Shown: positions 38,701-50,430, counted from the first letter of the stretch. The stretch is 64,000 nucleotides of DNA from Bemisia tabaci (GCF_918797505.1 NC_092800.1:34152263-34216262), one strand, 5' to 3'. The notes: generated from the letters alone by a model not told the origin. Made by a program: numbers and translations.

Positions 38701-41700
38701 CCCGAAATGCAACTAATATTGCCTTTCTGATTGGTCACGAGTAATGTTGCACCAAGCAGCATTCCTCTACAGGGGAATATTGTCCTTGTATGAATTTCTA
38801 TCTGTGATAAGAATTCCAGTTAGACTGAATTTTAAACCAGATGGGCAAAATCACCAACACTCTGTCTGAACAACTCATGTATGGAATCACAATCCGTTTG
38901 TAGTACCTACAGCACTTTAGGATGGAAGTAAAATACACAAGTTAGCAACAACAGAGGATAGCAAAGCAATCAGACAAAAGAAATCAGATCCGAGTTCCCT
39001 TGATGGATCGTTGCACCTCCTTTGATTGCCAACTTGCGCATCTTAAATGTCGTACATTACCTGGATGCTTCTTTTCATATAATTTGATTCTGATGGTGTC
39101 CTCTATCTATACCAGTATTTAGTTAGTTTTGTTTCCAACAGGAAGTATGATAAGATAGACGCAAGATACTTTTCAAAAAATGTCAAGTGAAAAAAAAAAA
39201 AAGGTGCAGTATATTTAGAAATATTTTCTCTCAAGTAAAGAATGGACATATTACCTCCTCTGGATGATAAATAACACGAGTGACTTTCTTCGTGTGACCT
39301 TTCAATATCGCTACAATTTGTTCGGTATCTTTGTTGAATACAGTTGCGTTGCGGTCATTTCCACCAGTGAGAATTTTACTTGTATCAGCAGCATGTACAT
39401 CCAATGATAAGATTCCCGGAATACCAGCACTGTGCAGACCCTAAAATTAGACACAGACATGTTCATTGATACTCTATGGTAATAAAATAGACCGTTCTAC
39501 AGCATTTGACACTCAATTTTACAAAAATTATGAAAGACTAAAACCTTTAGTAAATATTAAAAAAGTGTGGACTTACAAAGTCAAGAACGAAAAAAGTAAT
39601 TGTTATTACTTGCACACTCTGAAGGAAAAGTTAGCTCTTTTTGACTCCACAAAAACAATTACTTAGTTCCTGGATAAAACTACAGAAAAAATTAGAATGG
39701 AGTGATTCTTTGTACAAGATTTCAGTATTTAATAGAAAATCTTTGTCGAAACAGAGTGAGTGCATATTCCTTGTAGACGTTGTTTAGCACAACCGACATT
39801 CACTACTGAATCACACAATAAAGGGGGCCAAAAAATTTTCTTGAAGAGCAATTCTTATTTTTTATGCTTCTCTTAATCAAATACTTCTTCAATAATTTGC
39901 TCACTTAAAGAAAACAAAATTTTACCGGGTGAGAGGCAAGAGTCTTAAAGCTGCGTAGTGATTCAGAGGACACGAGTTCTTCTGGGACTGTGCGACCACG
40001 CTTCTTACGTTCTTGTGTTAAAATTGTAGCTTTGTCTTGCAGTTTTTGGATGATGTCAGCAGTCATGCCTGCCTGTTCTGTTGGTTGATCAGCCACACCA
40101 CCTGCCTCCGCAGCAATAGCCTGCAAGAATGGTTGGAAACAGAAAATAAGAGAGTAAGTGATATTATGGAATGCTAGACATTAACGAGTGCCCTGGATAA
40201 TTACTTTAATCTTTTGTCTGAAGCTGCTAACACCAGTTTTTGTTACCTACATACATTATTAGTGGAATTTGACCTCCATCAACTTCTTTTGAAACACCTA
40301 GTAAGTCTGGAAGGCTTTAGATATTCCTTTAGGAGTTTAGACTTTTTTTTCCCTTAAAAAAAAAAAAAAAAAACTTATTTTGATTTTTAGATAGTTTTGA
40401 ATTTTACTCAGGTTAATTCCAGAGCATAGGACCTCAAAGATGTGCTGATCTTCCTAAGGTTAGACATCAAAATTTAGGTTCTTATATAAATTGGACAACA
40501 AGCTTTGCTCTTCCTTATTTTTTCCTTTATTCCTTTGGGTACTTGGGACTTAAAATTTGAAAATATACTCTTAATAGAGAGCACTAATGACTCACAAGTA
40601 TTTAAAAGAGTTTACTACTTGAAAATTGCTAAATATTATGGTAAAATTTGAAAGAATGTTGAAGGAATATTGAAATTTTCATTCTTTTCCTCCAAGCAAT
40701 TCAACATTATGACGGTTCAAACATGGTAAACTTACCGGTTGGGGTATTGTTGTTGGGTTGGGTGTCATAATACCAGCTTGTGGTTTTAATGTTGCTAAGG
40801 CCTCACGAGCAGCGGTAACTTCCTTGGTCAGCCTACTGATGACTCGACAGGCAGCATCGTGCTGGTAAAGAGCGTGGCTGAGCTCTTGCCGAGCTGTCTG
40901 TAGTTGCTGCCTCTGTGTGAAACTGTGCAGCATCACAGCATCCCATTCATCTTGAAGTGTTTTTAAAATTGCTGGAATACTTGTGGCAGAAGGTGGCTTC
41001 ACAACCGCGTTTACTGAAAAAACAAACAATTGGTAAGTTTCCTCATACTAAAAAACACCTTTCCTAGTTAAGCTTGATTTTGCGTTTCACATAGGTAATT
41101 GTTGAAGCATTACAGTGTTTTCACTACACAAATTACTGAAAAGTCCAAACTTAGTTCTAGTAATTGATAAGTAACTTCTGAAGAATTCGAATGGTTAGTT
41201 TTCTTAGAAATTAAAAAAATATTCAGAACAATTATGTCATATAAGAAAGATGCTTTTAAAGACACACCATTTAAGAAAGTGACGTTGGTACTTGTTTCAG
41301 AAGATGATAAATAATGACGAAATAAAATTTTAGAGAATTTGCTTTGATGGAAGTTGAGTGAGAGGATTACTTTGTTACCTAAGAAAAAATATCATGTAGG
41401 TTTAATCCCTAGAAACCCTCGGGGGTCTGAGTAAATTGCTTCTATTCTGAATGTAAGGTGGCAGACAGTATGTCTGATGCTCATCATTGCAAGGCTAATT
41501 TGTCAAATCCTCTGTGTAGAAATACAGTGTAGGTACATTCTTATTTTTACACAATGTAAAGTTTGAGAACTTTAGAGAAAGTACATTGGAATTTTCAAAC
41601 TATTTATCAAGTGAGCAACTCCTAAATTTTCCATGTTGGCGCAGTAAACCCACCCTTGAAGTTCACAATGGCAATTGAAGACTTTCCTCTGTTGCTACTT

Positions 41701-43375
41701 TCTATCATATCAGGGCAAGAAATTACTGACAGAACTTCTGTAACAAAATTTTTATTGGAGCAAGGCCAGCTTGTGACAGTTACAATGGTTGCTATGGCAA
41801 CCTGTCGTAGATCAATTGTTTCCAAATAATTTGCTTACTATAGGCTCAAAAGCTTTCAGTAATAATACTCACCTTTGATTTCGATCAGCTGATCTACTGT
41901 GAGCTCTTTTCCATTAGTGGGATCGATTCCATTTTCATTGATGTACTTCTCGATTAGCCGTCTTTCAAAAACAGACCCTGACACAGGCGACACTACAGGC
42001 TGTTCAGGAACTTCGTTCGAGACTGTTTGTAAAACACAAATACATCAGAATATCAGTCAATGCTTATATGTAGAAAAAGTTGAGACATTCCATTGACAGG
42101 AAATGTTCCAAGATTTTGACTATTTTCCTTTCTTTGTTGACTCAAAGGAATCTCTCAACAAAGATTGGTGCTAAAGCAATATGCAATAATTTTCTACTTA
42201 AATCAATGAATTAATTGATGATGACCATGAAATTTTCAACCTACATTCTTGTACTTAAAAAAATTGGTTAACATACATACTTCATAACAAACAACCCAAC
42301 TAGAAAACTCAGACTGCAAAGATTCTTACTAGATATTAGGGTAAAAGAGTGACAAGCACTACATAGCTCCAGCCAAAAAAAAGTATTCTTCCCTCATCTA
42401 TTAATACAATAGATTTTAACAAAAATAGCAAGAAACAATAACAGCCAGACTTGGGTGAAACATGACAACAAAAAAGATATAAATGGAAAAGATAATCAAG
42501 TCTTTCAGTGACTGACTGGGAGCAGTGCTTCTAAAAATTTCACTAAAAATTGTAAATCTTCTTCAGAAAATCAGCTGAAAGAGGAGAAATTCTGCATCCT
42601 CATAGAAATTTAATAAGATTTAAAGAAATACATATTATGAATCAATAGTTGGTCCTCCCTAGCAATCATTATAGGAAACAAATACTGGCACCGCACTTGA
42701 TAATAATCTCAGAGGGTGGTCCAAGCATTAATAAGCAATGCGTTTGAGTTATCAATTGGTAAGTATCGTTGTCTATAGAGCCAAATGATAAAGATCATCA
42801 GATTGAGGGAAGACTGCTCCATCTTGCCAGGAGCCTGGTATGAGAGGATAAAAAAATGCCCTGTGCTTAGGAGCCTTCCTAGTTCGAACCACTAACAACA
42901 AGTTGAGCTTTCCCGTTAGCATCCACAATATCCTGACAGAGATAGGTACCTTTACAGGAACCATGAGTTATTGGTGTATATGTTAGAGGCTCCATCGAAA
43001 CCGTTGATTCACCCACATCTAGAGTCTACATATTCTGATCATTATCATTAGAAAATTACGGATGCTCAATGACCAGACGCAGATCCTAACCTCAAATTGC
43101 ATTTGGTTAAAGTGATTCAAAAGAGCAAAACAGGAACGCTTCCCTGCAGAGACACAGACATATTTTTAGATTAAGCTGATCAACAGCTTGCAGCATGGAA
43201 ATCATATATTTTTCTGGAGAAGGATTCAGGAAAAACATATGTGTCTGTAGGCACTGAACCGGCGTTGGCGTCCGGCACGGCTCCGGACCTCGAGGTCCTG
43301 CATTCTGTCCCTGCAATGAGGGCCCTTCAGTTGGAAAAATTGAGATGCGGACTTACTTGCACAACTTAACGCCAT
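35655..43375 (-). CDS. Prp19: Pre-mRNA-processing factor 19, U-box E3 ligase of the NineTeen complex
   Basis: Nine coding exons on the minus strand: 43357-43375, 41873-42022, 40736-41013, 39926-40120, 39255-39440, 38183-38383, 37467-37602, 36259-36463, 35655-35796. They join in frame to 503 residues ending KIYGL-TAG; the human protein has 504. Prp19 is the core ubiquitin ligase of the NineTeen complex that stabilises U5/U6 in the active spliceosome and also acts in the DNA damage response. Seen: N-terminal U-box ([47 protein letters not shown]; residues 1-57); a coiled coil at about 90-135 (tetramer); a basic linker ([15 protein letters not shown]); and seven-bladed WD40 propeller from about 215, with WD-type ends such as TIRVWDV, LVKIWDL and CVKLWDL. 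Coding exon 1 and its upstream region lie inside the left arm of a large inverted duplication. Confidence 0.96.
36259..36463 (-). CDS. Prp19: Prp19 coding exon 8 (WD40)
   Basis: Encodes residues 389-456: [50 protein letters not shown]. Confidence 0.96.
37467..37602 (-). CDS. Prp19: Prp19 coding exon 7 (WD40)
   Basis: Encodes residues 344-388 plus one base: [34 protein letters not shown]. The donor is the weaker GTTTGT; the phase is confirmed by exon 8. Confidence 0.95.
38183..38383 (-). CDS. Prp19: Prp19 coding exon 6 (WD40)
   Basis: Encodes residues 277-343: [45 protein letters not shown]. Confidence 0.96.
39255..39440 (-). CDS. Prp19: Prp19 coding exon 5 (first WD40 blade)
   Basis: Encodes residues 215-276: [43 protein letters not shown]. 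Confidence 0.96.
39926..40120 (-). CDS. Prp19: Prp19 coding exon 4 (linker)
   Basis: Encodes residues 150-214, linking coiled coil to propeller: [32 protein letters not shown]. Phase 0 on both sides. Confidence 0.95.
40736..41013 (-). CDS. Prp19: Prp19 coding exon 3 (coiled coil)
   Basis: Encodes residues 57-149: [20 protein letters not shown], then the long helix [20 protein letters not shown] and [20 protein letters not shown], which forms the tetramerising coiled coil in known Prp19 structures. Confidence 0.96.
41787..41802. promoter_or_regulatory. Palindromic RFX X-box-like motif in Prp19 intron 2
   Basis: GGTTGCTATGGCAACC is an excellent match to the inverted-repeat X-box bound by RFX factors. 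It may be a regulatory site or chance/repeat-derived. Confidence 0.3.
41873..42022 (-). CDS. Prp19: Prp19 coding exon 2 (U-box)
   Basis: Encodes residues 7-56. This is almost the entire U-box, including the conserved [13 protein letters not shown] loop ([15 protein letters not shown]), which lacks zinc ligands as expected for a U-box. Donor GTGAGT. Confidence 0.96.
42023..43356. other. Prp19 intron 1; palindrome outer border inside
   Basis: AT-rich and without recognisable exon. From 43269 rightward it belongs to the left arm of the inverted duplication; left of that it is single copy in this window. Confidence 0.6.
43357..43375 (-). CDS. Prp19: Prp19 coding exon 1
   Basis: Six codons (MALSCA) plus one base, with donor GTAAGT. 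The start MALSCAISNEVPE is the family's standard N-terminus. This exon is inside the left arm of the palindrome and has an identical copy at 52553-52571. Confidence 0.9.
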
Positions 43376-44246
43376 CCTAGCTCGATATCATTCGACGGAT
43401 ACAAGCGTAAACCAAAAAACTATCACTGAAAAAAGAAAAGATCGAAGAAAACTGAGCAGCACTTCGGTAACTTTGTCAACTTTAACAGTACGGAGGGGAG
43501 GGGGAGAGGGGGAAATGATAGCGTGAAAACTGATACTAGCGCACTCTATGTGCAATAATAATTACTATAGCCTAGGGTGTAGAACGCCTTCAATTTCATT
43601 TGTTTTTAAACGAGAGTTACGTTCCTGTAGCTCAAGTGGTGTACGCGCAAATTGAAGGCGATTCATAATTGGATTTCTCTATCCTCATATCTGATCGTTT
43701 CAGGTTTCGGACTTTCGGGGCTGATTTCTTGTTGTATCAAAAAAGAACACAGTGTGTCGGGGGAAAGTTTGTATTTACCCATTTACCGTGAGTCGTTTCA
43801 ATTCGAAGTCCCAGTCTACCGTTCAAAAATAAGCGCTACAATTTAAATTGTAACGTATGAAAACGAGGATACCTATTCATCATGGAGCCGGTCCCAAAGA
43901 AGACGGCATGTAGTCAAGCGAACGTTGCAGACCAACTACTCAAAAGGCCTACTCCTCATTGGAATAATTATTCTTCTCCTTATCGAGGAAGAATTGCTCT
44001 GCAGAAAAAATTTCGCTTCTGCTCTTCAGATAGGGTGTTAGTGCTCAGTGCTCAGTATCAGAAGATTGGAAATTCATGGTTCGTCGACTACTAATACGCA
44101 TGTCGATGGCTAAAGTCGAAAAATGCGCAAAAATACGCGTCGATCAGTAAGACGTCGCAAATCCCCAGTTGTTGTGTTTCATTTTATTGAGAGAGAAAGT
44201 TGTCTATGAATTTTTTAGCGAATCTTCCTCACTCAGTCAAATATTT

Positions 44247-44462
44247 TCACGAAAAATTTCGAGGAGATATTATGCTTACCTTCCTCCAGGGACGAGCTCT
44301 ATAGAGCTGGTCCCTACTCCCTCTTAAAGAAAATGCGTGGTCGGTATGATCGGAGCTTTTGGAACGTTGCCATCTGGGGCTGCGCATCCTTTTACTGTAG
44401 CCATCGATATGATGGATCATGGATGTTGCAAGTTTAACAAACGGATCTTGGTAGGGTTGCAT
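44247..44462 (-). other. Candidate first coding exon, unassigned (left-arm copy)
   Basis: An open frame from ATG at 44462 (MQPYQDPFVKLATSMIHHID...). After 61 codons it meets a good splice donor (AAG|GTAAGC at about 44280). An in-frame stop lies just upstream of the ATG. Product not recognised. Same transcriptional direction as Prp19, 0.9 kb upstream of it. It could be a first exon of an unknown gene, an alternative Prp19 leader, or chance. Confidence 0.3.
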
Positions 44463-44887
44463 CGGAGGTTGAGCTCATCATAAAAAATGGTCGTGAAAAA
44501 AAAATAATTTAAAAAAAAATCGAGAAACAGCAAGGGTGGAGACATCAGCTCTAAAAATAAAAATTCGCAGTAATTTTGTGTTTAATTTGAGAGACGATAT
44601 AGCATGGTGGCAGATTAAAAATCGCTCGTGTTTTAATGCTAATCCACATCAGATGTGGTTTTTTTTTTACCGCCTTAACGACTGCTCACAATGAATTATT
44701 GTGAAATGAAGATAGTTACTTTCTATTTTTGGAAAAAGGAAAGAATAATATTTCATTATTGCACGACCTTGAACTTGAAGCTAATTCTAGGTGGCGGTAG
44801 CCACCCCGGCCCAATCCTAACAAACTTCCCCTAAAAATTTGACGACCAAAAAAATATATTATATCAAGCACAGGAACTCAAAAAAGG

Positions 44888-45007
44888 AAGTCAACAGCAC
44901 GCAGTGTTCCCAAGCGGTCTCCCATCTAAGTACTAACTACGCCCGACGTTGCTTAACTTCGGTGATCGGACGAGAACCGGTGCTTTCAACGTGGTATGGC
45001 CGTTGAC
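44888..45007 (-). rRNA. 5S rRNA: 5S ribosomal RNA, type b (left arm)
   Basis: 120 nt starting GTCAACGGCCATACCACGTT and ending GTGCTGTTGACTT. The internal control region (GTTAAGCAACGTCGGGCG, TAGTACTTAGATGGGAGACC) is intact. The terminal stem is GTCAAC/GTTGAC, a compensatory variant of type a. A T run (AAAAAA on the plus strand, 44880-44885) follows as a Pol III terminator. Confidence 0.95.
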
Positions 45008-45021
45008 GTAGAAGTTGACAG

Positions 45022-45492
45022 TTGGAACCGTACATAGGGACGCCCAGCACCTTATTGGCACCCTATTGTTTCTTTTCGTTGATGCCCAATTCTCTAAAAC
45101 AGCAACAGCTGAAGAGCTCGTTCGTTTCACATCTCAAGATCCTGCTTGCATCGACCAATAACAAACTATCCAGTGCCGTTCTCACTGAAACAGAAGAGAA
45201 AAAACGAAAAACCAAAGAGGAAAACCGGAAAAAACAACGAAAAAAACAAAAAAAAACCCCGGAAAAACCAATAGCAAAAAACCAAAAAAATCAAACAGCG
45301 AAAAACCAAAAGAAATGGAGAAAAACGTCTTGGAATTTTTTTTAAAATATTGTGGGAAATATTTTCAAAACATTGTGAGGAATATTTTAAAATTGTCAAA
45401 AATATTTAATCAACTTTGGGGTGATCTCTAAACAGCAGAAAAGGAAAATGTACGTAAATCGAATAAAAAAACGTAAATTTGAGTAAAATAGG
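45022..45492. other. Spacer between the two 5S genes, left arm
   Basis: Purine-biased, with long A-rich runs (45190-45340) that give spurious lysine-rich frames. The matching stretch in the right arm differs only in homopolymer lengths. Confidence 0.6.
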
Positions 45493-45612
45493 AAGCCAAC
45501 AGCACGCAGTGTTCCCAAGCGGTCTCCCATCTAAGTACTAACTACGCCCGACGTTGCTTAACTTCGGTGATCGGACGAGAACCGGTGCTTTCAACGTGGT
45601 ATGGCCGTTGGC
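45493..45612 (-). rRNA. 5S rRNA: 5S ribosomal RNA, type a (left arm)
   Basis: 120 nt starting GCCAACGGCCATACCACGTT and ending GTGCTGTTGGCTT, with conserved 5S core and internal promoter. Terminal stem GCCAAC/GTTGGC. A TTTT terminator follows a few bases downstream. Confidence 0.96.
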
Positions 45613-47028
45613 GAAGGGCGCGCAATTTCAAAACGCACTTAAGGCTCCCGTGCCAAACATTATTGACTCTCGCATAGATACGAGGGTTATTAGAGCTTCA
45701 CTGAGCAGCCGTAGAGAGGGCGCTGTAAACACAGTTTTGCATCCACCGCGCGAGAAGTTAGCGTTTTGACTTGAGTGGGGTCGACACAACTCACCTTTAT
45801 CGGGAACTCTTGACTCTCTTCAAATCGCATAAATCTTTCGCCTTTTACTAAAGATTTCCGTGGAGAGGGTCAATTAATGAGTCTAAACCCAATTTTTGGA
45901 ATGCCTGACGAAAGTCGGGCACATAATCGAACTATCAGCCCTTCCTTGATTAGCCCAATCTCGCACGTACGATTATCTCATAATCAGCTAAGGTTGAAAA
46001 TTGCAAATCTCAGACATCATCTTTAAATCGTCACCTAAGCGATTCTGGATGACAAAGTGGGTGTCGCTGATGTTTGTCAAATAATTAGGAGAGAGAGAGA
46101 GGAAAAAGATTTATTGAACAAAATAACATGAAATCACTTTACGTCTTTTTAAACACAATAAATAGGAAAATGAAAATGGATAGAATGTCGTTCAAGAGAG
46201 AAATTGTCACTTAAGCCGTTTCCGAAATAAAATAGGAGCCCTGTTACGTCTCTTATGACTAAAACAATACTTTAAAGTAGCGCGTTACTTAAGCCATTTA
46301 AGAAGTAAGACTGTAGTTAAATTCATATACGTCCTTTTTGCAGAAAATTTGTGAAAATATAGTAATGGAAAAGGACTTACGTCGTTTCAAAACAAGGACG
46401 TCACTTTAGCCATTTCAGAGGAACCCAACTGAGAGTCATGCATGCAGTCACCTAAGGCCTTTTTTTTATTGGCATCGGACGGTTGAGGGCTTAAGGGCAT
46501 AAAATAAATTCAAATATAAGCCAAAAATGATAAAACCTAGGGGAGCGAGAAAGTAAAAATTGGTAAATCAAGATTATTTTTACGAGGTAGTCAAAGGTTT
46601 GAGGAAAAAGCGACTTTCATTAAATATTGCCCTTTTTTCCAGTTCAACCTTAAAATGAATATAAGCGAATCAATAACATTTCAACATACTTTCGGTATAT
46701 CTCCAAGGGTCCTTAACCGATCAATGCGTGAATGAAAGTGTTAATGGTTCGCCTTTATATGGGCGAAAATGTTAAAAAAGGGACATTTCAGCGTGGAAAA
46801 AGTCGAAAAATCAAGTTCATCATTTCCTCTGGAAGTTGTGTTTCCACAATTCTGCACGATTTCTAGGATCTAAAAACGTGTATGGTCCCAATGTGCACAT
46901 CTCAGAGGAACAACTGGATCGCATTGAGCAACATGGAACCAGCGCGCTATTAGGTAAAGTGTTTTCATAATCGAGCAACTTCTTCTTTTATTTTAAAAAT
47001 ACTTAAAATTTGTACAGAATTTAAAATT
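45613..47028. other. Inner part of left arm: degenerate 'GTCACTTAAGCC' motifs
   Basis: No gene. A motif like GTCACTTAAGCCRTTTC recurs at about 46032, 46207, 46286, 46408 and 46448. A GA dinucleotide run lies at 46090-46105. Confidence 0.45.
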
Positions 47029-47474
47029 CCCACAATTATTTTCCTTTGAAATTAGCAATTTTGTAGTGGGAAGCAAAAAATATTTGCCATTCTGGTATAG
47101 GTTCTTCTCGATAATTATGAAGAATATTTATTACCTATCTTTATTAGCATGTAGAGCCTCCCAAAAAATGGCCCCTTTTTTTAAACTCGGGGAGTTCATT
47201 CGTATGCAGCTTAAATGAAACCTCATGATTAGACAAGCCTCCAGTAAAAAATCTAGCTTGAGTTTAAATCTGGTTTCCGAAATACAGCGTTGCAATTTTT
47301 TTGGTTTTTATTATTTTACTTTACTTTTTAATTTTTTTAATTTTTTTTAAATTTTTCAATTTTTTATTTATTTTTTTTATTTTTTCATTTTTTTAATATT
47401 TTTATTTTTTCAATCTTTTTTTTTTATTTTATTGAGTGAAATAACAACAATCTACAGACACAGTATTTGGTTGA

Positions 47475-47568
47475 AATATTTTTATTTTTTCAATTTTTTT
47501 TTTTAATATTTTTATTTTTTCAATTTTTTTTTTTAATATTTTTATTTTTTCAATTTTTTTTTTTAATA
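47475..47568 (+). repeat. 30-bp tandem repeat, three copies
   Basis: The unit AATATTTTTATTTTTTCAAT plus ten T residues starts at 47475, 47505 and 47535 with exact 30-bp spacing, within a longer T-rich stretch from about 47280. Confidence 0.8.
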
Positions 47569-47666
47569 CAGTGGAGAAACTCTATTATGCAAGGCATAAT
47601 AAATGTATTCTCTGGATCAAGATTTATTTGTACTTAAAAAAAACTCGACAAATTCCGTAATCTACA

Positions 47667-47906
47667 GGGTGTCTCACGAAAAACGAGCCACATTGAATAT
47701 CTGCCGAACGCGTCGGAATTTCGAAAAACGGTAAAAGACGTGTTCGTTTATATCGAGGGGGACACCATTTGGCGTATTCGAAATGTTCCCAAACCGCGGG
47801 AGGGGCGCGGGGCGGGGGTGCCCCACCCGTAAGTCGAACTTTTCAAATGGCACCCCTACTTTTTTATTGCAGAAATCAATTTTTCGCAAAAAAACAAGCC
47901 ACCCTG
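47667..47906. repeat. Possible MITE with CAGGGTG ends
   Basis: Starts CAGGGTGTCTCACGAAAAAC and ends ACAAGCCACCCTG. Only the outer seven bases pair well, so borders and identity are uncertain. Confidence 0.35.
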
Positions 47907-48304
47907 TCCAAACCGAATGTAAATCGGACAATTTTGCAGTGATTGACAGAGTTTGAAACATTTTTTTCATACTCTTTTCAAAAATTTCCCACGCCCAATG
48001 GAATTGCTGTATCAAACCAAACTCTCCGCCAAAAAAATTCTTAAACATTGCACTTTCGATAAAAAAATAAAAAAAATCTGCTGCACCCGAAATCTAGAGC
48101 ACGCGGAGCCCTTCTTTGCGACATTAAAATTCGTAATACCGAACATTTCCGAGGAGCGCTCATCGGGAGGGAGTAGTAAGTTTTAGACAAGAATTATTAA
48201 TCTTTTTTCTGAGGCATAAGAAACCGTGTCCATAAAGAAGCAGTTAAGTTTACGCTATTTTCAGGTTCAAAGTTTATTGATCGCACGGAGTAATAATTGC
48301 AAAA

Positions 48305-48870
48305 TTGAAAGTGAAGCACAGCATTGAGAGCTCACGCTCCTCGTCATCGCGCCTTCGATTTTTCAGATGCAGCACGGACGTTCATCAAGTACGAATAGTT
48401 GTATCTCTGCGCCGTCGTAAACACGCATCCTTTCCCTCCCTTTTTTTCCTAATTGTGTTCGTTTCCGTTTGTCTTATTCGTAATGGTGCTTCAAGCACTA
48501 CGTGAGTAATCAGCCGAAGGTAGGAGTGATGTCTTCAGGCCTTTTTTAAACTTTTCTCCCGAATCAGAGCTACTCTTCATTGACAGCATAAAGCAGAGCA
48601 TTGAGAGCTCACGCTTCGCGCCATCGCGCCTTCAATTTTTCAGATGCAGCACGGACGTCCATCAAGTACGAATAGTTGTATCTCTGCGCCGTCGTTAACG
48701 CGCATCCTTTCCCTCCCTTAATTTCCATATTGTGTTCGTTTGCGTTTGTCTTATTTGTAAAGTTGCTTTAAACTAGAGCAGAACATTGCGAGTTCACGAC
48801 TCTCGGCATCGCGTCTTACATTTTTCATACATACAATGTGGACATCCATCTTGCGCGAATAGTTGTATGT
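48305..48870 (+). repeat. Degenerate direct repeat, two full copies and one partial
   Basis: The block GCATTGAGAGCTCACGCT to CTGCGCCGTCGT starts near 48320, recurs near 48598 (about 280 bp later), and recurs in worn form near 48780. It includes TTTTTCAGATGCAGCACGGA in the first two. Satellite-like or a relic tandem duplication; no coding function. Confidence 0.65.
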
Positions 48871-50310
48871 ATTATATACCCTTGGAAATATGGTAATTTT
48901 AAATTCTGTACAAATTTTAAGTATTTTTAAAATAAAAGAAGAAGTTGCTCGATTATGAAAACACTTTACCTAATAGCGCGCTGGTTCCATGTTGCTCAAT
49001 GCGATCCAGTTGTTCCTCTGAGATGTGCACATTGGGACCATACACGTTTTTAGATCCTAGAAATCGTGCAGAATTGTGGAAACACAACTTCCAGAGGAAA
49101 TGATGAACTTGATTTTTCGACTTTTTCCACGCTGAAATGTCCCTTTTTTAACATTTTCGCCCATATAAAGGCGAACCATTAACACTTTCATTCACGCATT
49201 GATCGGTTAAGGACCCTTGGAGATATACCGAAAGTATGTTGAAATGTTATTGATTCGCTTATATTCATTTTAAGGTTGAACTGGAAAAAAGGGCAATATT
49301 TAATGAAAGTCGCTTTTTCCTCAAACCTTTGACTACCTCGTAAAAATAATCTTGATTTACCAATTTTTACTTTCTCGCTCCCCTAGGTTTTATCATTTTT
49401 GGCTTATATTTGAATTTATTTTATGCCCTTAAGCCCTCAACCGTCCGATGCCAATAAAAAAAAGGCCTTAGGTGACTGCATGCATGACTCTCAGTTGGGT
49501 TCCTCTGAAATGGCTAAAGTGACGTCCTTGTTTTGAAACGACGTAAGTCCTTTTCCATTACTATATTTTCACAAATTTTCTGCAAAAAGGACGTATATGA
49601 ATTTAACTACAGTCTTACTTCTTAAATGGCTTAAGTAACGCGCTACTTTAAAGTATTGTTTTAGTCATAAGAGACGTAACAGGGCTCCTATTTTATTTCG
49701 GAAACGGCTTAAGTGACAATTTCTCTCTTGAACGACATTCTATCCATTTTCATTTTCCTATTTATTGTGTTTAAAAAGACGTAAAGTGATTTCATGTTAT
49801 TTTGTTCAATAAATCTTTTTCCTCTCTCTCTCTCCTAATTATTTGACAAACATCAGCGACACCCACTTTGTCATCCAGAATCGCTTAGGTGACGATTTAA
49901 AGATGATGTCTGAGATTTGCAATTTTCAACCTTAGCTGATTATGAGATAATCGTACGTGCGAGATTGGGCTAATCAAGGAAGGGCTGATAGTTCGATTAT
50001 GTGCCCGACTTTCGTCAGGCATTCCAAAAATTGGGTTTAGACTCATTAATTGACCCTCTCCACGGAAATCTTTAGTAAAAGGCGAAAGATTTATGCGATT
50101 TGAAGAGAGTCAAGAGTTCCCGATAAAGGTGAGTTGTGTCGACCCCACTCAAGTCAAAACGCTAACTTCTCGCGCGGTGGATGCAAAACTGTGTTTACAG
50201 CGCCCTCTCTACGGCTGCTCAGTGAAGCTCTAATAACCCTCGTATCTATGCGAGAGTCAATAATGTTTGGCACGGGAGCCTTAAGTGCGTTTTGAAATTG
50301 CGCGCCCTTC

Positions 50311-50430
50311 GCCAACGGCCATACCACGTTGAAAGCACCGGTTCTCGTCCGATCACCGAAGTTAAGCAACGTCGGGCGTAGTTAGTACTTAGATGGGAGA
50401 CCGCTTGGGAACACTGCGTGCTGTTGGCTT
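50311..50430 (+). rRNA. 5S rRNA: 5S ribosomal RNA, type a (right arm)
   Basis: Same 120-nt sequence as 45493-45612, in opposite orientation. Terminal stem GCCAAC/GTTGGC. A short T run (50435-50438) follows as terminator. Confidence 0.96.

Larger units (their letters stand above)
35797..42022. other. Prp19 introns 2-8
   Basis: Seven introns of 464-1003 bp between exons 2 and 9. All have GT-AG ends and AT-rich content; no nested gene was recognised. The only motif of note is the palindrome GGTTGCTATGGCAACC at 41787-41802 in intron 2. Confidence 0.55.
43269..47028 (+). repeat. Left arm of a 9.4-kb inverted duplication
   Basis: 3,760 bp matched base for base, in reverse complement, by 48895-52659. 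Coordinates of matching bases add to 95928 in the outer part and 95923 inside a homopolymer-rich zone near 45240-45330. The arm holds Prp19 coding exon 1 and upstream sequence, two 5S rRNA genes on the minus strand, and otherwise unassigned DNA. Confidence 0.97.
47029..48894. other. Unique spacer of the inverted duplication
   Basis: 1,866 bp not shared by the arms. It contains T-rich low complexity with a 30-bp tandem repeat (47475-47568), a CAGGGTG-ended MITE-like stretch (47667-47906), and a degenerate repeat (48305-48870). No gene recognised. Confidence 0.7.

Noticed and set aside
43652..44094. Open frames on the plus strand of the left arm (and mirror copies on the right arm)
   Set aside because: No recognisable domains and no splice or start context. 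Being duplicated does not add support because the whole arm is duplicated.
45022..45345. Lysine-rich frame in the 5S spacer (KKRKTKEENRKKQRKKQ)
   Set aside because: Produced by A-rich low-complexity DNA; its length changes with homopolymer differences between arms.
45554..45769. Frame MLNFGDRTRTGAFNVVWPLA overlapping the 5S gene
   Set aside because: Most of it is antisense 5S rRNA sequence.
48305..48870. CRISPR-like or regulatory array in the palindrome spacer
   Set aside because: Units are about 280 bp, diverged and only two to three in number; this is an ordinary degenerate tandem duplication in eukaryotic DNA.
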